This document shows, piece after piece, positions 7,780-13,857 of a stretch of 16,041 nt of DNA. The stretch's first letter is position 1, and each line of letters starts with the position of its first letter. Source of the stretch: Mollicutes bacterium (lineage in GTDB: Bacteria; Bacillota_I; Bacilli_A; Izemoplasmatales; Izemoplasmataceae); the NCBI GenBank assembly GCA_003551405.1, contig PUMO01000145.1, positions 1-16,041 of the forward strand. Direction: 5' to 3'. The notes beneath the pieces are model-generated. The model was given only the letters and a program-made list of their open reading frames with translations. It had not been told where the DNA came from and ran no database searches. A program made the position numbers and the translations under genes.

Positions 7780-7808
7780 ATTATATTCGCGTGACCGATG
7801 TTTGTCAA
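7780..7808 (-). promoter_or_regulatory. Consensus sigma-A promoter of hsp20-clpB
   Basis: The minus strand has a perfect TTGACA (7803-7808), a 17-nt spacer and a perfect TATAAT (7780-7785). This is the only full-consensus promoter in the window, as expected for a strong promoter normally held off by a repressor. Confidence 0.95.
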
Positions 7809-7830
7809 GGCATAAAAATCCAATTTTTAC

Positions 7831-7863
7831 AAAAAAAATTAAGCGCCAAAATTCGGCGCTTAA
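7831..7863 (-). terminator. Intrinsic terminator of the lipoprotein-SDR operon
   Basis: Nine-bp stem, TTAAGCGCC (7839-7847) with GGCGCTTAA (7855-7863), and a 7-nt loop. On the minus strand it is followed by eight T residues. It lies just after the SDR stop codon and just before the hsp20 promoter. Confidence 0.94.
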
Positions 7864-7869
7864 ACATGA

Positions 7870-8607
7870 TTATGCAGTGTGTACCCCACCGTTAACCGGC
7901 AGTATTTGTCCATTGATAAACGAGGCTTGGTCACTGGCTAAAAAAAGACAGGCGTCCGCAATATCCTGTGTGGTACCGATGCGTCCAAGCGGAATATCCT
8001 TAAGACGTGCCTGCTTGCCCTCTTCAGTGACGTATGACGTCATATCCGTCTCTGTAAGACCCGGGGCAACCGCATTGACAGTAATGCCGCGTGGGCCAAG
8101 TTCCTTGGCCATGGCGATGGTTAATCCATTAATCGCAAATTTACTCATGACGTAATTCACCTGATCGGCTTTGCCGACAATGCCGGTACCACTTGATATA
8201 TTGATGATACGCATTTGATAATCTTTTGGATTCAGAGCCACTGTATGTTTGATCATTTGCCATGAACCTTTTGCATTGATATCCATGACCTTGTCATAGT
8301 CGCTTTCATCCATTGTGTTAATGGGGCCATCTCGTTTAATGGCGGCGTTATTGATCAATACATCAATGGCACCAAAGATATCAATTGTCTTTTTCACAAT
8401 ATTGCGCGATTGATCAAAATCACCGGCATCGCCTTGAACAAGACTAACAGTCCCGCCTGCATTCTCAATCTCATTTGCGGTTTCTAAAGCCGCATCTTTA
8501 TTGCGCACATAATTGAGTGCAACATTATACCCTTTCTTCGCAAAGGTGAGGGCAGTCTGTGCACCAATGCCACGCGAACCACCTGTAATCAATACTGTTT
8601 TTTCCAT
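7870..8607 (-). CDS. SDR family oxidoreductase, FabG-like
   Basis: 245-residue classical short-chain dehydrogenase. The cofactor motif TGGSRGIG is at 8-15, NNAA at 86-89, the active-site Asn at 111, Ser within NISSG (138-139), and Tyr152 and Lys156 in YVMSK; PG at the usual post-catalytic position is also present. All catalytic residues are intact. Sequence at this level cannot separate 3-oxoacyl-ACP reductase from other SDR activities, and no fatty-acid genes are nearby, so FabG itself is not claimed. The Asp60 region (QGDAGD) is usual. The ATG at 8607 is preceded by AGGAGGATGA. That Shine-Dalgarno overlaps the stop codon of the upstream lipoprotein gene, suggesting coupled translation. Confidence 0.93.
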   Translation of the reverse strand: MEKTVLITGGSRGIGAQTALTFAKKGYNVALNYVRNKDAALETANEIENAGGTVSLVQGDAGDFDQSRNIVKKTIDIFGAIDVLINNAAIKRDGPINTMDESDYDKVMDINAKGSWQMIKHTVALNPKDYQMRIINISSGTGIVGKADQVNYVMSKFAINGLTIAMAKELGPRGITVNAVAPGLTETDMTSYVTEEGKQARLKDIPLGRIGTTQDIADACLFLASDQASFINGQILPVNGGVHTA

Positions 8608-8618
8608 TTTTCATCCTC

Positions 8619-9080
8619 CTATGACTCTATTAATGTTTCATCGAACGCAACGTCCAATGTGTCGCCAAATGTAATTTGTGGGCTAAACATTAAATCCCAA
8701 GCACTATCGTTTTCATGCACCGAGAATGTCAGTGCACCAGATTTTTCTTCTCCTGCACCAATCGTACCATCAATGCGATCAATATCCTGTCCTTGAAGTA
8801 TAAACATGTCTGGGTCATAACGATGGTGCTGTTCACTTACGAGTTCAAACATCAACGACGCGTTTACATTAAGTGTGGTGTCATCGTTATTGACAATGGT
8901 TACATCCACCACCAAAAAGCGTTCATCTTCCGGCGGTTCATCAAATAATGCACCGTCTTCATAGCGCGCACTTTCTATCATTAAATCATAACGATCACTA
9001 GACGCCCCTAGCATGTCATCTTCGGTTGTTTCACAGCCAGCCAAAAAGACCATTACAAGCACGAACAGTAGCTTTTTCAT
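8619..9080 (-). CDS. Lipoprotein with DUF4352-like beta-sandwich domain
   Basis: 153-residue secreted lipoprotein. Residues 1-15 are a signal peptide (MKK plus a hydrophobic stretch) ending in a lipobox LAGC, so Cys16 would be lipidated and the protein anchored on the outer face of the membrane. After a short acidic linker, the segment FLVVDVTIVNNDDTTLNVN followed by FELVSEQHHRYD and GAGEEKSGALTFSV is typical of the DUF4352/telomeric-repeat-binding-like immunoglobulin fold found in many Gram-positive lipoproteins. The function is unknown. The protein is strongly acidic. The start at 9080 has AAGGGGTG upstream. It is followed after 11 nt by an SDR gene on the same transcript. Confidence 0.85.
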   Translation of the reverse strand: MKKLLFVLVMVFLAGCETTEDDMLGASSDRYDLMIESARYEDGALFDEPPEDERFLVVDVTIVNNDDTTLNVNASLMFELVSEQHHRYDPDMFILQGQDIDRIDGTIGAGEEKSGALTFSVHENDSAWDLMFSPQITFGDTLDVAFDETLIES

Positions 9081-9101
9081 GGTTTCACCCCTTCACTATG
9101 T

Positions 9102-9107
9102 AGTATA
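9102..9107 (-). promoter_or_regulatory. Extended -10 promoter of the lipoprotein-SDR operon
   Basis: The minus strand reads TGATATACT, a TATACT hexamer with the TGn extension, 22 nt upstream of the lipoprotein start codon. The -35 region is a T-rich tract from the preceding terminator with no good TTGACA match, so this is a moderate call. Confidence 0.55.
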
Positions 9108-9126
9108 TCATGAATTAAAATCAGAC

Positions 9127-9155
9127 ATAAAAAAACACGCTTTACGCGTGCTTTT
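9127..9155 (-). terminator. Intrinsic terminator of the ZIP transporter gene
   Basis: On the minus strand AAAAGCACGC pairs with GCGTGTTTTT (one G-U pair) around the loop GTAAA, followed by a T-run. The stem includes part of the zupT stop codon, so the terminator is unusually tight against the gene. Confidence 0.85.
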
Positions 9156-9999
9156 AAAATCCACTTGGTAATATAATTAACGAAAATGCCATAACAGCCA
9201 TGCCCGCAATCAATCCATATATCACCAGGTGATGCCTCCCATATTTTTCCGCCGTCGGCAACAACTCATCAAGGGCAATATAAACCATGATGCCGCCAAC
9301 GGCACTAAACACAATGCCAAAGGTCATTGGCGTCATGAAATTATATAAAATGAAAAATCCGAAAATAGCGCCGAGGGGTTCGGCCAGACCACTTAAGAAT
9401 GAGTATAGGAAAGCTTTAAGTCTGGAGCCTGTAGCATAGTAGATGGGTACACTGACCGCGATGCCTTCTGGAATATTATGGATTGCAATCGCGATGGCAA
9501 TGGACACTCCAAGTGCCGGATTTTCAAGTGCCGCAATAAACGTAGCAAGTCCTTCAGGCAAATTATGAAGGGCAATGGCAAGTGCCGTGAATACACCCAT
9601 GCGCATTAATGACTTCTCATCATATTTACGACGCTCTTCAAGCGCCTCCTCTCCACTCATTGCTTCAACATCCTTTAATTCATGGGGATTGGCAACATCT
9701 GGAACAAAGCGATCGATCAGCATGGTAATTCCAATGCCGCCGAAAAACGCGGCAGTCGTTATTGCATAAGCGCCATTGGATGAAGCGGTTGCACCTTCCA
9801 AACTCTCAAGCGCCTCAGGAAATATCTCAATGAATGACAAGTAAATCATTACCCCAGCAGAAAACCCAAGCGCAATGCTTAAAAACGTCTTATTTGTTTT
9901 ATTGGTAAAAAAAGCGAGTGCACTGCCAATCCCAGTTGACAAGCCTGCACCAAGCGTCAGCAAAAACGCAAATAAAATTTCACCCGTCGAAAAATCCAT
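9154..9999 (-). CDS. zupT: ZIP family divalent metal transporter, ZupT-like
   Basis: 281-residue membrane protein that imports zinc and possibly other divalent metals. About eight hydrophobic segments are visible, with a long charged cytoplasmic loop (about 100-132, rich in Glu, Asp and Arg) after the third. The two metal-binding ZIP signatures are intact: HNLPEG at 145-150 and HNIPEG at 174-179. Glu58 and Glu62 in SFIEIFPE lie in TM2, as in ZupT-like proteins. The start at 9999 has AAAGGAGG upstream. It is a monocistronic unit with its own promoter and terminator. The loop lacks the His-rich run of eukaryotic ZIPs. Metal specificity cannot be read from the sequence. Confidence 0.93.
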   Translation of the reverse strand: MDFSTGEILFAFLLTLGAGLSTGIGSALAFFTNKTNKTFLSIALGFSAGVMIYLSFIEIFPEALESLEGATASSNGAYAITTAAFFGGIGITMLIDRFVPDVANPHELKDVEAMSGEEALEERRKYDEKSLMRMGVFTALAIALHNLPEGLATFIAALENPALGVSIAIAIAIHNIPEGIAVSVPIYYATGSRLKAFLYSFLSGLAEPLGAIFGFFILYNFMTPMTFGIVFSAVGGIMVYIALDELLPTAEKYGRHHLVIYGLIAGMAVMAFSLIILPSGF

Positions 10000-10028
10000 G
10001 GTTGGCCTCCTTTCGTCTTTTCTGCATT

Positions 10029-10049
10029 ATTATACCAAAGAATGTATAA
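10029..10049 (-). promoter_or_regulatory. Extended -10 promoter of zupT overlapped by an inverted repeat (candidate operator)
   Basis: The minus strand contains TGGTATAAT, a perfect TATAAT (10029-10034) with a TGn extension. Overlapping it is a perfect 6-bp inverted repeat, TTATAC (10030-10035) and GTATAA (10044-10049), separated by 8 nt. A dimeric metal-responsive repressor (Zur, MntR or similar) binding here would cover the -10. The repeat does not match a consensus I can name with certainty, and part of the symmetry is the -10 itself. Confidence 0.55.
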
Positions 10050-10063
10050 AGTTGCCATTACTT

Positions 10064-10098
10064 AAAAAAAAGGAAAATGCACCCTCAGGCACATTTCC
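10064..10098 (-). terminator. Intrinsic terminator of the glycerol operon
   Basis: On the minus strand GGAAATGTGC pairs with GCATTTTCC (one bulged T and one G-U pair) around an 8-nt loop, followed by eight T residues. It lies 7 nt beyond the stop codon of the DUF1667 gene. Confidence 0.88.
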
Positions 10099-10105
10099 CC
10101 ATTCA

Positions 10106-10456
10106 TTATTCATCCAAACGCATTGTAACAACAACATCTTCGCCGCTATCAAAAACGTTCGTAAAAATCTTATCACCAATATTCACCGGTACTTCCAAAG
10201 ACACCTCATCAAGCATGTCCATTAAATCAAAGATTTTGCCTTTGGGAATTGCGTCCGTTGTTTTCACACTCACTCGGCGCTGATGGATACTGTTGACTTT
10301 AACTGTGGAAGTGACCACACGGGTTGGATTGGTTACTTCCTTCTTGGCATATTTATCGCCCCTTGGACAACGGTTTCCCGTTACTTCCATTGTATCGGTG
10401 TCGATACTGACGTGACAGCCAACTGGGCAAACGATACAAATCATATCTTTTTTCAT
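10106..10456 (-). CDS. DUF1667 protein, third component of the glycerol-3-phosphate dehydrogenase operon
   Basis: 116-residue protein with four N-terminal cysteines, Cys7, Cys10, Cys14 and Cys30 (CIVCPVGC and NRCPRG), a pattern that suggests a metal or Fe-S site. The rest is a mixed alpha/beta domain ending in acidic residues. DUF1667 genes are recurrently found beside anaerobic glycerol-3-phosphate dehydrogenase-like genes in Bacillota, and here the start overlaps the preceding flavoprotein stop as ATGA. It has no membrane segment, so it does not simply replace the GlpC membrane anchor of enterobacteria. An electron-transfer or assembly role is inferred, not shown. Confidence 0.85.
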   Translation of the reverse strand: MKKDMICIVCPVGCHVSIDTDTMEVTGNRCPRGDKYAKKEVTNPTRVVTSTVKVNSIHQRRVSVKTTDAIPKGKIFDLMDMLDEVSLEVPVNIGDKIFTNVFDSGEDVVVTMRLDE

Positions 10457-11712
10457 TCTTTCACCTCAAATCGAATCGAAATGGGCTCATCGGTATCAAT
10501 CAGTTCTCGCTTGATTTTTAGCTTTTCCATTTCCGCGGGCATGACAAAGCGTGCTTTCTTGGTCATGATTTCCTGTTCGCCCTGGTGCACAACAAACACA
10601 CCTTTATCACCACGGGTCGTCACACGGAACGATACCTCAACCTTGTCGAATTCGTCACTCATGTCAAGTTTTTGTGGCAACACATAACCGACATTGTTAG
10701 ACGGTTCCAAATCGATGGTCTTGTCAGATTTACGTTTGTTTTTAAGTAAGTACTCCTTAGCGGCCGCGCCTGCTTTTTCACTTTCTTCAGAGACAAAATC
10801 AACGAGGTCATGAACATGAAGCGCATTTCCGCAAGCAAACAATCCTTCTACACTCGTTTGATAGTTTTGATCGACAATTGCACCATTGGTTTTGCGCGAC
10901 ATATCAAACGTAAGTGATTCAAACATATTAACATCGGGAATTAGCCCTACTGATAACAACAACGTATCAACATCAAAATGTTTTTCAGTGCCTTCAATCA
11001 TTTGGAATTCATCATCAACCTCATTGATGGTGATGCCTTCAAGCGTACTTTTTCCCCGGATATCACTGACAGTGTGTGACAGATAAAGCGGAATGTCAAA
11101 ATCGTGCAAGCACTGGACGATATTTCTGGTAAGACCATTGGAGTAAGGCATGATTTCTGCGACCCCTTTGACGTCCGCCCCTTCAAGTTTCATACGCCGT
11201 GCCATGATGAGGCCAATATCGCCACTACCAAGGATAAAGACTTTTTTTCCTACCATGTAACCTTCAAGGTTTAAATAGCGCTGTGCACTACCAGCAGGCA
11301 TAATCCCCGCAGGACGCGTGCCCGGAAGCTGAATAGCACCCCGTGTTCGCTCATAACATCCACTGCCTAAAATGACCGCTTTGGCTTCACGTTCATGGTC
11401 ACCATCGACAGTATTGGTCATTCTGACAGAAAATTGACCGTTCTCTTTTTTAACATCAATCACCGTTGTATCCGTTACAACATCCACATCAAGGTCCTCT
11501 ACATCATTGATCCCGCGTACCGCGTATTCTGGACCGGTGAGTTCTTCTTTATACTTGTGGATGCCAAAACCGTTGTGGATACATTGTTTTAATATGCCAC
11601 CGAGGGTCTTTTCTCTTTCAACCAATAATATGTTAAGGTTTGGGTCATACGCACTTTTCAATGCGGCCAGCCCAGCAGCGCCGCCGCCTATAATAATTAG
11701 ATCATATTTCAT
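10453..11712 (-). CDS. NAD(P)/FAD-dependent oxidoreductase, second flavoprotein of the glycerol-3-phosphate dehydrogenase complex
   Basis: 419-residue flavoprotein. FAD motif GGGAAG lies at 9-14 with TLGGILKQC at 36-44, a second nucleotide-binding motif GSGDIG at 162-167 and the C-terminal FAD motif GLFACGNALHVHDLVD near residue 300. This is the same family as the alpha-type subunit of the proline complex at 3102-4187, but about 60 residues longer: from roughly residue 345 a beta-rich tail follows (VEVSFRVTTRGDKGVFVV). The ATG overlaps the upstream stop as ATGA. It probably accepts electrons from the GlpA-like subunit and hands them on, possibly to NAD(P). It is not a true GlpB, whose sequence family differs. 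Confidence 0.9.
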   Translation of the reverse strand: MKYDLIIIGGGAAGLAALKSAYDPNLNILLVEREKTLGGILKQCIHNGFGIHKYKEELTGPEYAVRGINDVEDLDVDVVTDTTVIDVKKENGQFSVRMTNTVDGDHEREAKAVILGSGCYERTRGAIQLPGTRPAGIMPAGSAQRYLNLEGYMVGKKVFILGSGDIGLIMARRMKLEGADVKGVAEIMPYSNGLTRNIVQCLHDFDIPLYLSHTVSDIRGKSTLEGITINEVDDEFQMIEGTEKHFDVDTLLLSVGLIPDVNMFESLTFDMSRKTNGAIVDQNYQTSVEGLFACGNALHVHDLVDFVSEESEKAGAAAKEYLLKNKRKSDKTIDLEPSNNVGYVLPQKLDMSDEFDKVEVSFRVTTRGDKGVFVVHQGEQEIMTKKARFVMPAEMEKLKIKRELIDTDEPISIRFEVKE

Positions 11713-13157
11713 TTTTTCACCTTCGTTTCGCCTTTGAGGATGTTTGAATGTTCATCATAATACTCAACCTCTGTCACTTTTTTACCGGTTTCACGTGCAA
11801 TTAGATGAATAACATTGTGTTCACAGTATCCGCCTTGACAAAGCCCAGCACCTGCGCGTGAACGCTTTTTGATGCCCTTCACGGTATCACCCGGTACACT
11901 GCGATTGATATGATGCACTACATCGGGTTCCGTCACTTTTTCACACTTGCAAATGAGATTGCCGTAGCGGGGGTCAAACCGGAATGCTTCTTGTTTTTCT
12001 TTTTCACTCATGTCATGAAACTGGTGAATTTTCTTTCGGTAAGGATTGAAATCCTTGTTTTCAAGCAAGGTTTCTTTTTTCATAATAATTTCTTCTAGCA
12101 CATAACGACCAATTGCTGGGGCCGCTGTTAACCCAGGAGAGTCGATGCCCCCTAAATGGATGAAATTGGGCGCTTCTTTGCTTTCTGAAATATAAAAATC
12201 TTTGTGTGTGCTTGATGCGCGTACACCTGTAAAGGTACGAATAACCTTATTAAAAGGAATGTTATGGGCTAAGCGCATGGATTCTTTTCGCACAAAAGAA
12301 AGGCCTGCTTTAGTATTGTCGACATTTTCCGGGTCATCTTGGAATTCACTATTGGGGCCGATTAAAAGTTCACCGTGAACTTGCGGTGTAATAAGAACTC
12401 CTTTCCCTTTAGAACTTGGTGTAGGGTACAACACATGATCGACAAACCCTTCCATATGACGGTCAATGACAAAATATTCACCCCGGCGCGGAGTGATTTC
12501 AAATTCAGGTGTTTTTTCTACCATCTTAGCAATTTTATCTGAAAAACCACCCGCCGCATTGATGACATAACGACTCTTAAATACATCACCTTTATTCGTT
12601 TTAACTTTAAACCCTTCGTTTGTCTTTTCAATCCCGGTCACTTCAGTCGCTTTTTTAAAATCAAGTCCGTTATCAATTGCATTTTCGGCGCTTGCAAGGG
12701 TCACTTCCCATGGATAGGTAACCTTCGTTGTGGGCAAATCAAGGACCATTTTAACATCAGGATGTAGATTGGGTTCTTGTTTCAATGCTTCTTCACGGTC
12801 CAATAAACGGTATTCTGGAACACCATTTTCCTTGGCACGGTCGCGTAAATTCATCAGGGTTTCAACCTCTTCATCTGTTTGTGCCACCATAAATGCGCCG
12901 CTACGGAGCAGAGGAATTTCAATTTCTTTTTCCAGTTGTTCATATAATGCATTGCCTTCAACATTCAGTTTGGCTTTCAAGGAGCCTGGGACAGGGTCAT
13001 GCCCACTGTGAACAATCGCACTATTGGCCAGCGATGCGTGATTGCACACATCGTTTTCTCTTTCTATCATCAATGCGGTGACATCGTATTTCATCAGTTC
13101 GCGCGCAACCGATGCACCAACAACACCAGCGCCAATGATTATAAAGTCATATTTCAT
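11709..13157 (-). CDS. GlpA-like FAD-dependent glycerol-3-phosphate dehydrogenase with C-terminal BFD [2Fe-2S] domain
   Basis: 482-residue protein that should oxidise sn-glycerol-3-phosphate to dihydroxyacetone phosphate. FAD motif GAGVVG is at 9-14, with ASLANSAIVHSGHDP at 41-55, VINAAGGFSD at 198-207, RRGEYFVID at 224-232, GVRASS at 311-316 and the substrate/FAD region HLGGIDSPGLTAAPAIG at 334-350. A Fer2_BFD domain follows with Cys403, Cys405, Cys440 and Cys445. The layout resembles GlpA, though shorter than the roughly 540-residue enterobacterial protein. The start at 13157 overlaps the glpP stop by 11 nt, with AAAGGAAGAG upstream. A hydroxyacid oxidase of the LhgO type is the main alternative, but the glpFKP neighbours make glycerol-3-phosphate by far the best fit. 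Confidence 0.92.
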   Translation of the reverse strand: MKYDFIIIGAGVVGASVARELMKYDVTALMIERENDVCNHASLANSAIVHSGHDPVPGSLKAKLNVEGNALYEQLEKEIEIPLLRSGAFMVAQTDEEVETLMNLRDRAKENGVPEYRLLDREEALKQEPNLHPDVKMVLDLPTTKVTYPWEVTLASAENAIDNGLDFKKATEVTGIEKTNEGFKVKTNKGDVFKSRYVINAAGGFSDKIAKMVEKTPEFEITPRRGEYFVIDRHMEGFVDHVLYPTPSSKGKGVLITPQVHGELLIGPNSEFQDDPENVDNTKAGLSFVRKESMRLAHNIPFNKVIRTFTGVRASSTHKDFYISESKEAPNFIHLGGIDSPGLTAAPAIGRYVLEEIIMKKETLLENKDFNPYRKKIHQFHDMSEKEKQEAFRFDPRYGNLICKCEKVTEPDVVHHINRSVPGDTVKGIKKRSRAGAGLCQGGYCEHNVIHLIARETGKKVTEVEYYDEHSNILKGETKVKK

Positions 13158-13731
13158 ATATCTCTTCCTTTCTGTTACTTAGAGGTGGGTGGAATGCATG
13201 GTTCCACAGTTCCACTTTTGATGTGGTAATGGCCACCACACCTTTGTTTAACGTCTTTTCGACTTGTTTCGGAGTTGAAATAAGTCCGCCCATGAGTATC
13301 GAGCAATCCAATTTTGATTGTAAATATTTGACAATGCTTGGCATGTAGGGCAGGACTTCAAGCAAATCTGGTTCGGTAGATTGAACGAGTTCAATGGTTT
13401 GATCAAGTGAGTGCCTGTCTTTCAAAAAGACACGCATAATGCCAATCACACCACGCTTTTTGCATACTTTGACGACCCGTGGCTTTGTAGTGATGATTCC
13501 GTCAACCTTTAATTCCTGTATCAGATAGATTGCAGCGAACTCATCACTAGCAAGCCCCTTGATAAGATCAAGGTGAATCAAAACTTTTTTGCCGTGTTTT
13601 TTCATGATGTTAATGAGATTAGGCAATTGTGCGAGCTGAAAATCCATTAACAAGCCAAACACTTTATCGGTTTTTACAAATTGATCCAATCGCTGATGTG
13701 TCCCTATAGCCGGGATAATTTGTTGATTGAT
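13147..13731 (-). CDS. glpP: GlpP glycerol uptake operon antiterminator, apparent non-canonical start
   Basis: RNA-binding antiterminator that, with glycerol-3-phosphate, lets transcription read through glp leader terminators. Segments GLLMDFQLAQL, VLIHLDLIKG, DGIITTKPRVV, EVLPYMPSIVKYL, MGGLISTPKQV and GVVAITTSKVELW are the conserved core of this TIM-barrel-like family. The first canonical in-frame start is TTG 13689 (180 residues, no clear Shine-Dalgarno). Upstream the frame stays open and encodes NQQIIPAIGTHQRLDQF, which looks like the conserved GlpP N-terminus (recalled as NQPILPAI in Bacillus). The codon at 13731 where ATG is expected is ATC, with GAGGGGGAG 5-9 nt before it. The coordinates used assume that start (194 residues). 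ATT at 13719 is a second option. Confidence 0.88.
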   Translation of the reverse strand: MNQQIIPAIGTHQRLDQFVKTDKVFGLLMDFQLAQLPNLINIMKKHGKKVLIHLDLIKGLASDEFAAIYLIQELKVDGIITTKPRVVKVCKKRGVIGIMRVFLKDRHSLDQTIELVQSTEPDLLEVLPYMPSIVKYLQSKLDCSILMGGLISTPKQVEKTLNKGVVAITTSKVELWNHAFHPPLSNRKEEIYEI

Positions 13732-13744
13732 AAAACTCCCCCTC
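13729..13744 (-). promoter_or_regulatory. Strong Shine-Dalgarno followed by ATC in place of ATG (glpP start)
   Basis: The minus strand reads GAGGGGGAGTTTTATC. The purine block has correct spacing for the ATC at 13731, not for the TTG at 13689, which is 42 nt further on. It therefore decides the glpP start unless the gene is damaged. Confidence 0.6.
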
Positions 13745-13745
13745 T

Positions 13746-13801
13746 TAGAAAAAGAGAAAAGAGAAAAAGTTCCAAATTTAATATGGAAGCTTTTCCTCTT
13801 T
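13746..13801 (-). terminator. Intrinsic terminator/attenuator between glpK and glpP
   Basis: A 16-bp stem forms between 13758-13773 and 13785-13801, with one bulged base (13789), one G-U pair and an 11-nt loop. On the minus strand it is followed by a pyrimidine tract, TTTTCTCTTTTTCT, which ends only a few bases before the glpP Shine-Dalgarno. It would end glpFK transcripts, and its position in front of glpP and the dehydrogenase genes makes it a likely target of GlpP antitermination, as known for the Bacillus glpD leader. Confidence 0.8.
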
Positions 13802-13822
13802 CGCTCTAAATAATATTAAGTT

Positions 13823-13841
13823 GTGAGTGTACTTACATCAC
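13823..13841 (-). promoter_or_regulatory. Small hairpin upstream of the glpP terminator, candidate GlpP RNA target
   Basis: Seven base pairs (GTGA with TCAC and TGT with ACA, one bulged base, 4-nt loop) form about 17 nt after the glpK stop and about 20 nt before the terminator stem. A protein-binding or anti-antiterminator role is only an inference from position. Confidence 0.35.
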
Positions 13842-13857
13842 TTTAAATGTTTTTAAA

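Noticed and set aside
11910..12098. Short plus-strand open frame within the GlpA-like gene
   Set aside because: It is antisense to the conserved BFD-containing C-terminus, has low-complexity Phe runs and no ribosome binding site.
13746..13768. Polypyrimidine repeat upstream of glpP as a simple-sequence phase-variation tract
   Set aside because: The units are irregular and the tract is explained as the 3' arm and tail of the terminator hairpin; it is outside the coding frame that matters.
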